NCBI GenBank assembly: GCA_947454495.1 | Contig: CANGKD010000006.1 | Coordinates: 1 to 32,326, forward strand | Direction: 5' to 3' | Origin: Actinomycetota bacterium | Lineage (GTDB): Bacteria; Actinomycetota; Actinomycetes; Actinomycetales; Microbacteriaceae | DNA: 32,326 nucleotides | Part shown: piece after piece, positions 20,662 through 30,899 of the stretch | Numbering within the stretch: the first letter of the stretch is position 1 | Layout of the letters: every line of letters starts with the position of its first letter | Notes under the pieces: generated by a model | Seen by the model: only the letters and a program-made list of their open reading frames with translations | What the model was told of the DNA's origin: nothing | Database searches by the model: none | Program-made: the position numbers and the translations under genes

Positions 20662-21410
20662 GCCTCTCCGGCCGAACGTGAGAGATGTTCGGCATGAAAT
20701 GCGGCGTTGTCGACGAAGAAGACGGTCTCTTCGATGCCGTGAACTGCACTCACCGGTGACACACTCGGGTCATTTGCTGATTCACTCGACCTAATCGCCT
20801 CCGCCTTGTCGTTCCCGGCGGCAACGACCCATACCCTGCGAGAAGCGTTGATCGACGGTAGTGTCAGCGAGACACGCTCGGGTGGCGGCTTGGGAGAGTT
20901 TCGCACCGCGATGACCGTTTTTCCTGATTCAAGAACCCCGGGGAGCCGTGGAAACAGACTCGCCACGTGCGAGTCAGGTCCAACTCCGAGGAGCACCACG
21001 TCAAAATGGGGAAAATCGACACCAAAAAACTCCTCAAGGGAATTCGCGTAGGAGCTCGTAGCATCGTCAGCAGACGCGTAGCCAGCCGTTGATCCCATTC
21101 GATGAATGTTCTCAGCCGGCACGTCAATTCGATTGAGCAACGCCTCCCAGGCTTGACCTTCGTTGCGGTCAGGACTCTCGGGATTGACGAATCGCTCATC
21201 TCCCCACCAAAAGTGAACGCGTGACCAATCCACATCTGACTTCGCGCCAACATGATGAAGGAGAGCGATGCCGAGAGTTCCGCCGGTCAACACCACATGA
21301 CACTCATCCCGGGTTGACACGTCCACTCGAATGGCATTCTCAAGGTCTTCCGCGACGGCAAGTGCCACATCGGCTGCAGACTCGAAGACGCGGAACTCAC
21401 GACGCTTCAC
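20658..21410 (-). CDS. pgl: 6-phosphogluconolactonase
   Basis: VVLTGGTLGIALLHHV, VHFWWGDERFVNPESPDRNEGQAWEALL, VVLLGVGPDSHVASLFP. Confidence 0.95.
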   Translation of the reverse strand: MKRREFRVFESAADVALAVAEDLENAIRVDVSTRDECHVVLTGGTLGIALLHHVGAKSDVDWSRVHFWWGDERFVNPESPDRNEGQAWEALLNRIDVPAENIHRMGSTAGYASADDATSSYANSLEEFFGVDFPHFDVVLLGVGPDSHVASLFPRLPGVLESGKTVIAVRNSPKPPPERVSLTLPSINASRRVWVVAAGNDKAEAIRSSESANDPSVSPVSAVHGIEETVFFVDNAAFHAEHLSRSAGEA

Positions 21411-22345
21411 GCTTGCTCGACAATCAAGTTCATTCCATCGCTCAGAATGCGGCCATAGACTTCGTCGGGGTCAAGGTGGCGTAGCTCTTCTGCAAGGCAA
21501 TCGCGCAGATTGCGACGGAGCAGCGAAATCACGTGTTCCGGCTGACCGGGCTGAACCAGTCGTGCCATGCCTGGCTCGGTGCGCTCGAGAACGATGTCAC
21601 CCGAGGATCGTGTCAACGTCACACACTGAATTGACCCCACACCGGGGCGATCCGGAACAGGTGTAAACGTCACGCGGATGTCCAGAGACAACGAGAGCCA
21701 GGCAGCGAGAAGCCGTGCCGATAATGAGGTGTCCGCGGCTTTCACCTCGGCCGCCAGAATGGGCTCGTAGGGTGGTTGATCGAGAACGGACGCAAGTTGT
21801 TGGCGCCACGGCGTCAACCGTGTCCACGCGAAATCGGTGTCACCCGGCGCATACGCAGATGCAAGCGTGGGCAAGAAGGCGAGCTGATCGGGTTGCTCCG
21901 CCGAATCCGTGATGCGACGCTGGGCGATTCCGCCGAGCGGAGAGGAACTTAGGGCCTGGGGAGCCTCGCCGGGCCACCACACAACGACGGGCGCGTCGGG
22001 AAGTAGAAGACCGGTGACGAGCCCCAACTCGTCAGACCCGGCCTCACCGTAGGCGCGAAGAATGATGACTTCACTCGCTCCCGCATCGCCTCCGACTCGA
22101 ATTTCACCGTCGAGGCGGTTGGTAATGTTGGTCGACTCTTCAGGAATGCTGACGACGATGACGCGCATCGGATGCTCCCGAGACGCCTCGTTCGCTGCGT
22201 TGATCGCGTCTTCCTCTTTGCCGGGAGACGTCGAGATCACCAGAGTGAGGACACGACCGAGGGCGACGGCGCCACCCTCTTCGCGAATATTGACGAGGGC
22301 CTTCGAAATCTTGCCCGTGGTTGTCTTGGGAAATTCAATAATCAC
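21407..22345 (-). CDS. opcA: Glucose-6-phosphate dehydrogenase assembly protein OpcA
   Basis: VLTLVISTSPGKEEDAINAANEASREHPMRVIVVSIPE, LPDAPVVVWWPGEAP, and position between zwf and pgl as in actinobacteria. Confidence 0.94.
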   Translation of the reverse strand: MIIEFPKTTTGKISKALVNIREEGGAVALGRVLTLVISTSPGKEEDAINAANEASREHPMRVIVVSIPEESTNITNRLDGEIRVGGDAGASEVIILRAYGEAGSDELGLVTGLLLPDAPVVVWWPGEAPQALSSSPLGGIAQRRITDSAEQPDQLAFLPTLASAYAPGDTDFAWTRLTPWRQQLASVLDQPPYEPILAAEVKAADTSLSARLLAAWLSLSLDIRVTFTPVPDRPGVGSIQCVTLTRSSGDIVLERTEPGMARLVQPGQPEHVISLLRRNLRDCLAEELRHLDPDEVYGRILSDGMNLIVEQA

Positions 22346-23880
22346 GGTCGCCTCCAGGCACGGCCATCGCGCTCCATTAATGCGTCAGCGGATGCGGGAC
22401 CCCACGACCCCGGAGCATATTGTTCGGGCGTTCCCCGTGACGCCCAGAATTCCTCGATGGGATCGAGGATCTTCCAACTCAGCTCGACTTCTTCGTGCCG
22501 GGGAAACAATGGCGGGTCGCCCAGGAGAACATCGAGGATGAGCCGCTCGTAGGCTTCGGGGCTTGCCTCAGTGAACGCGTGTCCATATCCGAAGTCCATG
22601 GTGACATCGCGAACTTGCATGCCCGCACCGGGCACTTTCGACCCAAATCTAATCGTGACACCCTCGTCCGGTTGAACCCGAATGACCAGTGCGTTCTGGC
22701 CGAGAGCCGACGTTTGATGTTCGGCAAAGAGGTACTGAGGCGCACGCTTGAACACGACGGCGATTTCTGTCACGCGACGACCGAGTCGTTTCCCGGCTCG
22801 CAGATAGAAGGGAACACCGGCCCACCTGCGGGTACCAATGTCGAGACGCATGGCGGCATAGGTTTCCGATGTGGATTGCGGATTCATGCCCTCTTCTTCG
22901 AGGAAGCCGGGAACGAATTCGCCTCCTTGCCAGCCCGAACCGTATTGACCGCGCGCGGTGACCGTCGACAAGTCTGCCGGCAAACGAACCGCGGCCAACA
23001 CCTTTTCTTTTTCCGAGCGAAGGTCGTCGGCATTGAATGAAATAGGTTCTTCCATGGCGGTCAGTGCCATCAGCTGAAGAAGGTGATTTTGAATCACATC
23101 TCGCGCTGCTCCGATGCCGTTGTAATAGCCCGCGCGACCACCAACGCCGATGTCCTCAGCCATTGTGATTTGCACGTGATCAACATGTTCCGCGTTCCAC
23201 AACGGTTCAAAAAGCTGATTTGCAAACCTCAACGCCAAAATGTTTTGGACTGTCTCCTTGCCCAGGTAGTGGTCAATGCGGAAAATCGAGTCAGCTGGGA
23301 ACACGGACTCGACAACGTCATTCAGTTCACGAGCAGTGGCGAGATCGCTTCCGAAAGGCTTCTCAATCACCACACGTCGCCACGAATTACCATCCGCATT
23401 TGCAAGTCCCGAGCGACGCAACTGCTGTGTGACCACGGGAAAGGACGCGGGCGGAATGGACAGATAGAAACAGTGGTTTCCCATCGTGCCCTGCTCGACA
23501 TCAAGCTGTTCGAGTGTCAGTTTCAGCGAATCAAAGGCAGCATCATCGTCAAAAGTTCCGCTGACGAACCTAATTCCCTTGAGGAGCTGCTCCCACACAT
23601 CTTCTCGGAACTCAGTCCGGGCGTACTCCTTCACCGAGTCATGAACAACTTGCGCGAAGTCCTGCTGTTCCCAGTCTCTTCGTGCAAAACCGACAAGGGC
23701 AAACCCCGGCGGTAGAAGCCCTCGATTGGCGAGATCGTAGACCGCGGGCATGAGCTTCTTCCGAGCCAGGTCTCCTGTAACGCCAAAGAGAACAATCGCA
23801 CTCGGTCCAGCAATTCGATGGAGTCGTCGGTCCTCCAAAACGCGGAGTGGATTGTCGCCCACCGAAATGTCATTCGGCAT
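22342..23880 (-). CDS. zwf: Glucose-6-phosphate 1-dehydrogenase
   Basis: IVLFGVTGDLARKKLMPAVYDLANRGLLP, VVIEKPFGSDLATARELN, FRIDHYLGKETVQNILALRFAN. Confidence 0.97.
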   Translation of the reverse strand: MPNDISVGDNPLRVLEDRRLHRIAGPSAIVLFGVTGDLARKKLMPAVYDLANRGLLPPGFALVGFARRDWEQQDFAQVVHDSVKEYARTEFREDVWEQLLKGIRFVSGTFDDDAAFDSLKLTLEQLDVEQGTMGNHCFYLSIPPASFPVVTQQLRRSGLANADGNSWRRVVIEKPFGSDLATARELNDVVESVFPADSIFRIDHYLGKETVQNILALRFANQLFEPLWNAEHVDHVQITMAEDIGVGGRAGYYNGIGAARDVIQNHLLQLMALTAMEEPISFNADDLRSEKEKVLAAVRLPADLSTVTARGQYGSGWQGGEFVPGFLEEEGMNPQSTSETYAAMRLDIGTRRWAGVPFYLRAGKRLGRRVTEIAVVFKRAPQYLFAEHQTSALGQNALVIRVQPDEGVTIRFGSKVPGAGMQVRDVTMDFGYGHAFTEASPEAYERLILDVLLGDPPLFPRHEEVELSWKILDPIEEFWASRGTPEQYAPGSWGPASADALMERDGRAWRRP

Positions 23881-23882
23881 GA

Positions 23883-25493
23883 CTAATTGAACGCCTCGAA
23901 CAGGGAAACCATCTGCTCGTCGGGACGAGTGAGTGTGATGGTGAGCACCGGTCGACCGTGCCCCGCGAGCACATTTGCGTCTCCCGCTGCCTGCGCCGCG
24001 ATGAGCTCACCGAAGGTGAACGGGCGCCCGGGAATTTCTAGGTCCTGGCGGGGAACCTGAAGAATCTGGATGAAAACACCGGTTTCTGGTCCGCCCTTGT
24101 GAAACTGACCCGTTGAGTGCAGGAATCTCGGACCCCAGCCAAACGTCACTGGTCGACCGGCGCGAGCAGCAACGAGGTCGCGCACACCCGACACCTGAGG
24201 GAAAGTTTCACGGTCCATATACGCCTGCACGGAAAGGTAACCCGTGCTGGAAAGGTGGGAGAGCGCAGCCGTGATTGCGTCGCGCACGGTTGTCGCTCCG
24301 TCGAGGAAATCACCGTGAGCCCGTACTTCGATGCCGTCATCAACAAATGTTGGTGTGCTCTGCTCCGGGCGGTGATCCAGAAGGGCACGTGCGGCAATCT
24401 TCGCAGACTCGACATCGGGCTGATCAAAGGGATTTATCGAGAGGAGTCGACCGGCAACGGCCGTCGCGTACTCCCAGACCATGAATTGCGCACCAAGCGT
24501 GCCGCTCACGAGAATTTCACCGTCGTGCCGATCCGAAGACAAGAGGTGGTGTGCGTGTGCATCTTCAACGAGGCGACAAAGGACGATGTCACTCGTCGGC
24601 GCTAGTGCCTCCGTAGAAACGACGTCGAGCACAACCGGGAGAACTCCGGTGCCCTCTTTTCCAGTCGATTCAGCGACGAGTTGCTCGATCCAATCGGGAA
24701 GTCCAATGATGTGTGTTCCGTCGGTGATAAGGCCGAGCTTATTGACGGTCGGGACACGACCGGCAATCGCAGTCCCCAAAATAAGCGCGGGGTTTTCAAC
24801 GTGGTCATTAGCGATGTCGAGCAGGACCGCCTCGGCTTCGTCCAGGATTTCGGCAATGTTCACGCCAGCTAGACCGCTCGGCACGAGTCCAAACGCGGTC
24901 AGCGCGGAGAACCGCCCGCCCACATTGGGGTCAGCATTGAACACGCGATATCCGGTTTGGCGAGCGCTGGCGTCAAGGGGCGATCCCGGATCGGTTACAA
25001 CCACGATGCGACTCGTGGCATCGATGCCGGCGGCCTCAAACGCGCTGTGGAACGTGCGTAGTTGACTGTCTGTCTCCACCGTCGAACCCGATTTGGACGA
25101 GACGATGAGTGCGAGATTGCCTAGCCCGGCTTCTAACGCGGACAGCACCTGACCTGGTTCGGTTGAATCAAGAATCGTCAGGTCTACGCCAAAGGTTGAA
25201 GTGATGACCTCTGGCGCAAGAGACGAACCGCCCATGCCCGCGAGCACGAAGCGACTCACCCCCTGAGCAAGCAGAAGCTCACGAAGCTCGACAATTTCAG
25301 ATACCAATGGCCGCGACGTCGAGACAGACTGCACCCAACCCAAACGAATGGAAGCCTCGGCCTCGGCGGCCGCGCCCCAGAGTGTGGGATTTGCGTCCGT
25401 AATGGAGGAGGCGACAAGATCGTCCACGAGTTGTGGTAAGTGCTGGTCTACCGTCTGCTTGACGACGCCACTGACATGGATGCGAAAACTCAT
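23883..25493 (-). CDS. pgi: Glucose-6-phosphate isomerase
   Basis: [61 protein letters not shown] at 25491-25493 preferred over the longer listed ORF. Confidence 0.92.
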   Translation of the reverse strand: MSFRIHVSGVVKQTVDQHLPQLVDDLVASSITDANPTLWGAAAEAEASIRLGWVQSVSTSRPLVSEIVELRELLLAQGVSRFVLAGMGGSSLAPEVITSTFGVDLTILDSTEPGQVLSALEAGLGNLALIVSSKSGSTVETDSQLRTFHSAFEAAGIDATSRIVVVTDPGSPLDASARQTGYRVFNADPNVGGRFSALTAFGLVPSGLAGVNIAEILDEAEAVLLDIANDHVENPALILGTAIAGRVPTVNKLGLITDGTHIIGLPDWIEQLVAESTGKEGTGVLPVVLDVVSTEALAPTSDIVLCRLVEDAHAHHLLSSDRHDGEILVSGTLGAQFMVWEYATAVAGRLLSINPFDQPDVESAKIAARALLDHRPEQSTPTFVDDGIEVRAHGDFLDGATTVRDAITAALSHLSSTGYLSVQAYMDRETFPQVSGVRDLVAARAGRPVTFGWGPRFLHSTGQFHKGGPETGVFIQILQVPRQDLEIPGRPFTFGELIAAQAAGDANVLAGHGRPVLTITLTRPDEQMVSLFEAFN

Positions 25494-26590
25494 TTTGCTG
25501 CCTCCATTGCGGCCGTTACGGTCTCGAGCAGTTCGCCCCACGAAACGATGAACTTTTCGACACCCTCGCTTTCTAGGGTCGATGTCACGTCAGCAAAATC
25601 GATGCCCGCGGCTGCCAACGATGCAAACAACAGACGAGACTCGTCGTAATTGGGTGTAATCGTGTCTCCGGTCACCTTGCCGTGGTCGGCTGTTGCGAGA
25701 AGCGTCTTCTCGGGCATGGTGTTGACCACGCCCGCAGCCACAAGTTCCGTTACGTACAGGGTGTCCGGGAGAGCCGGGTCCTTGACACCCGTGGACGCCC
25801 ACAGTGGGCGCTGCACGTTTGCTCCCTCTGCCAGAAGTGATGCGGCACGCTGTGAATCAAATGCCGTCTCGAAGAGCTCGTACGCCAACCGCGCGTTGGC
25901 AAGACCAGCGCGGGACTTCAACTCGGGATCCGCATCCAACGCGTCAAGCCGCTTATCGACCTCGGAATCCACGCGTGATACGAAGAACGAGGCAACGGAA
26001 TGAATCGACCCAAGGTCGTGTCCGGCAGCGTGGGCCTTTTCAAGTCCCGCGAGGTAGGCGTTGATGACGGCCTCATAACGTTCGAGCGAGAAAATCAGGG
26101 TGACGTTGACCGAGATTCCAGCGCCGATGACGTCAGTAATCGCATCCAGACCGGCCAACGTTGCCGGAATCTTGATGAGAGCATTCGGACGATTGACTTT
26201 GGCCCAGAGCCGGTGGGCCTCGGCAATGGTGCCTGCGGCGTCGTGAGCGAGTGTGGGGGAGACTTCAATCGAAACCCGGCCATCAACGCCGTGCGTGGTG
26301 TTGTAAATCGGGGCGAAAAGATCACACGCCGCCGCGACGTCGTCCGTTGTGATTTCAAAAACGGCAGACTCGGCGTCAACACCGGCCGTTGCAAGCTCGG
26401 CTACCTGGGCTGCATAGCTCTGACCATCCGTCAGCGCACCGGCAAAAATCGTCGGGTTGGTCGTGACGCCAACGACGTTCGAGTTCGAGACGAGTCCCGC
26501 CAGTTTGCCGGTTGTCAACGCGCTCCGAGAGAGGTCATCAAGCCAAATGCTGACGCCCGCGTTCGACAGGGCCTGGGTGTGTGCGTTCAT
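25490..26590 (-). CDS. tal: Transaldolase
   Basis: [84 protein letters not shown] 26590 with upstream AGGAAG. Confidence 0.96.
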   Translation of the reverse strand: MNAHTQALSNAGVSIWLDDLSRSALTTGKLAGLVSNSNVVGVTTNPTIFAGALTDGQSYAAQVAELATAGVDAESAVFEITTDDVAAACDLFAPIYNTTHGVDGRVSIEVSPTLAHDAAGTIAEAHRLWAKVNRPNALIKIPATLAGLDAITDVIGAGISVNVTLIFSLERYEAVINAYLAGLEKAHAAGHDLGSIHSVASFFVSRVDSEVDKRLDALDADPELKSRAGLANARLAYELFETAFDSQRAASLLAEGANVQRPLWASTGVKDPALPDTLYVTELVAAGVVNTMPEKTLLATADHGKVTGDTITPNYDESRLLFASLAAAGIDFADVTSTLESEGVEKFIVSWGELLETVTAAMEAAK

Positions 26591-26625
26591 TTCTTCCTTT
26601 TTTGTTTTGTGGAGCAAAGCGAAAA

Positions 26626-28722
26626 TTAGTGCGAGCGCGACGCCGCAATCGAATCTTTAGCCGCGGCGACAACGGACTCTGCTGTCATGCCGAACTCGCG
26701 AAACAGTGTCTTGTAATCGGCGGATGCACCGAAGTGTTCAATTGAGACGCTGCGGCCAGCGGTGCCCACGAGCTTGTCCCAGCTCATTGAGATACCTGCC
26801 TCGACGCTGACGCGTGCCGAGACCTGCGGCGGAATGACCGAGTCGCGATATGCCTGATCCTGCTCGGCGAACCACTCCATGCACGGGGCCGAGACCACAC
26901 GTGCTCCAATTCCCTCGGCAGCCAAAAGCTCACGCGCCTCGACGGCGAGCGACACCTCCGAACCAGTGGCAATAATCACGACGTCCGGCGTTGCCCCCGG
27001 CGCATCGATCAAGATGTAGGCACCCTTCGACGTGTTCCGAGCCGACGCCATGACGGCGTCTGTCGCCTCACCCGTACCACGCTCAAAGACCGGGATGTTC
27101 TGCCGTGACAACGCGATACCGGCGGGCCCACCGCGACGCTCCAACATCGTCAACCATGCCCACGCCACTTCATTCGCATCGGCGGGGCGCACCACGTCAA
27201 GGCCCGGAATCGCACGCAGCGTGGCGAGCTGCTCGATTGGCTGGTGCGTCGGACCGTCTTCACCGAGTGCCACCGAGTCGTGCGTCCATACGAAAATCGA
27301 CGGGACTTTCATCAGCGCCGCCAAACGCACGGCGGGGCGCATGTAGTCGCTGAAGATCAGAAACGTTCCGCCGTACGCGCGTGTCTTACCGTGAAGAACG
27401 ATGCCGTTCACGATTGCGCCCATCGCATGTTCGCGAATACCGAAGTGAAGGGTGCGCCCGTAAATGTCACCGGACCATTCGTGCGTCGACCATTCCGATG
27501 GAATGAACGACTTCGCGCCTTCGATGGTGGTGAGATTCGATTCCGCCAAATCAGCGGAACCACCCCACAGTTCCGGAACAACAGACCCCAACGCACCCAG
27601 TACCTTGCCCGAGGCGGCTCGCGTCGACATTTCTCCCACCGGGAATTCCGGCAAGACGTCGGCGACCCCCGTTGGCAATTGACCAGCTTCGAGACGATCG
27701 AGAAGTGCTTTCTCATTCGGATGCGCGGCGGCCCACGCGTCGAACGTCTTTTGCCACTCGGCGCGAGCCCGGGCACCCCGTTCGATGGCACCCCGCGCGT
27801 GGGAAATCACACGCTCATCAACCGCGAAGCTGACACTGGGATCGAATCCGAGTTCCGTCTTCAAGCCAGCCAACTCGTCGGCGCCGAGTGCGGAGCCGTG
27901 AATCTTGCCCGTGTTCTGTTTTTTCGGGCTGGGCCAACCGATGATTGTGCGCAACACGATCAACGACGGCTTAGAGGTTTCCGACTTAGCCTGCTCGATG
28001 GCGGCATAGAGCTCGGCAACGTCTTCAACGTACTTTCCGGTCTTCTTCCAGTCGACCGTGAGCACCTGCCACCCGTAGGCCTCGTACCTTGCTGCCACGT
28101 CTTCGGTGAAGGCGATGTTCGTGTCGTCTTCAATGGAAATCTGATTGCTGTCGTAAATCGCAATCAAGTTTCCAAGTTGCTGATGACCTGCCAGTGACGA
28201 CGCCTCCGACGTCACTCCCTCTTGCAGGTCTCCGTCGCCCGCGATGCAATAAATGAAGTGATCGAACGGGCTTGTTCCGGCGGGCGCTGTGGCGTCAAAC
28301 AGTCCTCGTTCAAACCGCGCGGCGTAGGCGAAACCAACTGCAGATGCGAGGCCTTGTCCGAGCGGACCCGTGGTGATCTCGACGCCTTTGGTATGACCGT
28401 ATTCAGGGTGACCCGGAGTCAATGAGCCCCAGGTTCGAAGTGCCTTGAGGTCCTCGAGTTCGAGACCGTAACCGCCCAAGTAGAGCTGAACGTATTGAGT
28501 CAGGGAAGAGTGCCCGACCGAGAGAACGAAGCGGTCGCGGCCAATCCATGTGTCGTCGAGCGGATCGCGACGCATGACTTTCTGGAATAGGAGATAGGCC
28601 GCGGGAGCGAGGCTGATCGCAGTTCCGGGGTGTCCGTTGCCAACCTTTTCCACCGCGTCAGCCGCCAGTACGCGGGCGGTGTTTACCGCAGCTGTATCTA
28701 GTTCATTCCAGTCCAATGCCAT
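26626..28722 (-). CDS. tkt: Transketolase
   Basis: [112 protein letters not shown]. Confidence 0.97.
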   Translation of the reverse strand: MALDWNELDTAAVNTARVLAADAVEKVGNGHPGTAISLAPAAYLLFQKVMRRDPLDDTWIGRDRFVLSVGHSSLTQYVQLYLGGYGLELEDLKALRTWGSLTPGHPEYGHTKGVEITTGPLGQGLASAVGFAYAARFERGLFDATAPAGTSPFDHFIYCIAGDGDLQEGVTSEASSLAGHQQLGNLIAIYDSNQISIEDDTNIAFTEDVAARYEAYGWQVLTVDWKKTGKYVEDVAELYAAIEQAKSETSKPSLIVLRTIIGWPSPKKQNTGKIHGSALGADELAGLKTELGFDPSVSFAVDERVISHARGAIERGARARAEWQKTFDAWAAAHPNEKALLDRLEAGQLPTGVADVLPEFPVGEMSTRAASGKVLGALGSVVPELWGGSADLAESNLTTIEGAKSFIPSEWSTHEWSGDIYGRTLHFGIREHAMGAIVNGIVLHGKTRAYGGTFLIFSDYMRPAVRLAALMKVPSIFVWTHDSVALGEDGPTHQPIEQLATLRAIPGLDVVRPADANEVAWAWLTMLERRGGPAGIALSRQNIPVFERGTGEATDAVMASARNTSKGAYILIDAPGATPDVVIIATGSEVSLAVEARELLAAEGIGARVVSAPCMEWFAEQDQAYRDSVIPPQVSARVSVEAGISMSWDKLVGTAGRSVSIEHFGASADYKTLFREFGMTAESVVAAAKDSIAASRSH

Positions 28723-28839
28723 GGGAGCTCAGTGGCCTTTCGTCTAACGGCAAACACGCCGGTTTTTTTCACAGCGCAGTAGGTCCTAAGCATACCCGTC
28801 ACGTTTCTGCGCCGAGCCGGGCGACGGGTCTGTTACGAC

Positions 28840-28860
28840 GGGTGTCATAGACTCACACCC
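28840..28860 (+). promoter_or_regulatory. ctaB promoter: TAGACT -10 (28848-28853) inside a 6-bp inverted repeat
   Basis: gggtgt-caTAGACTc-acaccc-ATG; the right arm ends at the base before the start codon. Confidence 0.55.
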
Positions 28861-29781
28861 ATGGCGGAGAACATCACCGAGATGGGCGCGCGGGCATCCA
28901 TAGGGTTCCGCAGAAAGTTCTCGGCGTACCTCTCACTGACCAAACCGAGAGTCATGGAATTGCTTCTCGCCGTTACGATTCCGACCATGTTTTTGGCCGA
29001 AAACGGCATCCCCAACTTGGGTCTTGTCCTCGTCGTTCTCGTCGGCGGTGCGATGAGTGCCGGGAGCGCGGGAGCCTTCAACTGCTGGTTCGATCGTGAC
29101 ATTGACCGTCTTATGAACCGCACCTCTGGTCGCCCTCTCGTAACTGGTGTGATCAGTGATCGTGAGGCCCTTTTTTTCGCGTGGGGATTAGCCATCGTGA
29201 GCACCGCGTGGTTCGCGGTCTTCACGAATTGGTTGGCCACCGGACTCTCGGTCGCCGCGATTGCCTTCTATGTCATCGTCTACAGCATCTGGCTTAAACG
29301 TCGCACCCCGCAGAACATCGTCTGGGGTGGCGCTGCGGGAGGGTTTCCCGTGCTGATTGGGTGGGCATCCGTCACCAACTCGTTGACGTGGACACCGGCC
29401 GTTCTCTTTCTCATCATCTTTTTGTGGACGCCGCCGCATTACTGGCCCCTGTCGTGGCGCTACCGCGAAGACTACAAAGTTGCCGGCGTACCAATGCTCA
29501 CCGTTGTTCGTGGCCGCGTCACGGTCGGTCTGCAGATAGTTCTGTATGGATGGGCGACGGTCGCTGCGAGCCTGCTGTTGATCCCCGTCGCGGGTATGGG
29601 CGTGCTCTATGCGATCGTTGCGGCCAGTGCAGGAACGTGGTTTCTCATCGAATGCCACCGGCTGTACTCGCGAGCACTTGAGTCAGTGGACCCGAAACCG
29701 ATGCGTCTCTTTCACCTATCCAACGCGTATCTGACTCTGCTGTTCTTGACGGTGGCAATCGACCCGCTACTGCCGTTCTAG
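28861..29781 (+). CDS. ctaB: Protoheme IX farnesyltransferase (heme O synthase)
   Basis: YLSLTKPRVMELLLAVTIPTMFL, AGAFNCWFDRDIDRLMNRTSGRPLVTG, LFLWTPPHYWPLSWRYREDYKVAGVPML-type UbiA motifs. Confidence 0.96.
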   Translation: MAENITEMGARASIGFRRKFSAYLSLTKPRVMELLLAVTIPTMFLAENGIPNLGLVLVVLVGGAMSAGSAGAFNCWFDRDIDRLMNRTSGRPLVTGVISDREALFFAWGLAIVSTAWFAVFTNWLATGLSVAAIAFYVIVYSIWLKRRTPQNIVWGGAAGGFPVLIGWASVTNSLTWTPAVLFLIIFLWTPPHYWPLSWRYREDYKVAGVPMLTVVRGRVTVGLQIVLYGWATVAASLLLIPVAGMGVLYAIVAASAGTWFLIECHRLYSRALESVDPKPMRLFHLSNAYLTLLFLTVAIDPLLPF

Positions 29782-30663
29782 CCGCCGCGAAACGGTCACC
29801 ATCCACGTCGTGGCAGAAACGACGAGGCACGCGAGAAGCATGTGCAGGCCGACGAGCAACTCGGGAAGCCCGAGGTTAGCCTGAGCGATTCCTACGGCAG
29901 CCTGCACGGCGTTGACCGACAGCAGGATTAGGGCTACCCGCGACACATCCGTTCGCCCGCGACGCCACGCCACGCCGATCAGAACCGCCGTCGTGAGCAA
30001 GGCCGCGTAGGCGGGATACGAATGCACGTGCTGCAGGAGCTCGCTCGGCAACCCGTTGCGCGGCGAATCTGCGTCGCCCGCGTGCGGACCGGAACCGGTG
30101 ACCAGAATGCCGACAACAACGGTGACGCCTTGCAAAGTGGCGACAACCCACGCCATGAAGGACAGAATTTCCGTGTCAGCACGTTCGCCCTGGCGATAAA
30201 CCCGAGTGACGAGCAGTGTGGCGAGCACGATCATCACGGCCGACACTACGAAATGCAGGCCGACAACATAGGGATTGAGATTCATCCAAACGCTGATTCC
30301 GCCGATGACGGCCTGGGCGGGAATCCCGAGACCGATAACTAAGGCGAGCACGAAGAGGTCTCGACGCGATCGTCGCCCCCGAATTACGGCGAGAAACATT
30401 CCAATCGCCACGATAACGAGCACAAACGTGAGGAGCCGATTCCCAAACTCGATGATTCCGTGGATGCCCATTTCGGGGGTATTCACGAGCGAATCAGCGG
30501 TGCACTTGGGCCAGGTCGGGCATCCCAAGCCACTGGCGGTCAGGCGCACCGCCCCACCGGTAACAACGATGAGGACCTGAACGACCCAGGTCGTCCACGC
30601 CCACGCACGCACCGAGCGCGAAACGGTCGAAGGTAACCAGCTGGTAAGTCGACTCATCGTCAT
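29767..30663 (-). CDS. ctaA: Heme A synthase (COX15/CtaA family)
   Basis: VVTGGAVRLTASGLGCPTWPKCT, IIEFGNRLLTFVL, and conserved His in TM helices (VGLHFVVSAVMIV; LQHVHSYPAYAALL). Confidence 0.94.
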   Translation of the reverse strand: MTMSRLTSWLPSTVSRSVRAWAWTTWVVQVLIVVTGGAVRLTASGLGCPTWPKCTADSLVNTPEMGIHGIIEFGNRLLTFVLVIVAIGMFLAVIRGRRSRRDLFVLALVIGLGIPAQAVIGGISVWMNLNPYVVGLHFVVSAVMIVLATLLVTRVYRQGERADTEILSFMAWVVATLQGVTVVVGILVTGSGPHAGDADSPRNGLPSELLQHVHSYPAYAALLTTAVLIGVAWRRGRTDVSRVALILLSVNAVQAAVGIAQANLGLPELLVGLHMLLACLVVSATTWMVTVSRRLERQ

Positions 30664-30899
30664 TTGTTCCCTAGAATCAAGAGGCAGTGTTCAGCAGTGC
30701 TTGAGAACGCCAGCGAACGAGGTGTCAACGTCGAGACCTGAAAGATGCGCCGATCGCCGCTATTTCTCGTTTCAGTCTATGTTTCGAATTTGGCCCGATT
30801 AGTACGCATCGTCCCGTGAATCCCGCTGAGGGGAATACGGCCTCAGGTCACGGTTGTTTACTTCTAACACACACGTTTTTACGAGGAAGGGCTTGGCGC

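Noticed and set aside
27244-28197. 317-aa ORF on + opposite tkt
   Set aside because: Fully antisense to a confidently assigned gene, Arg/Gly/Val-rich translation with no recognisable domain; typical high-GC shadow ORF.
28748-28770. cggc-aaacac-gccg followed by gttttttt as a terminator
   Set aside because: Stem only 4 bp and no + strand gene ends there; too weak to call.
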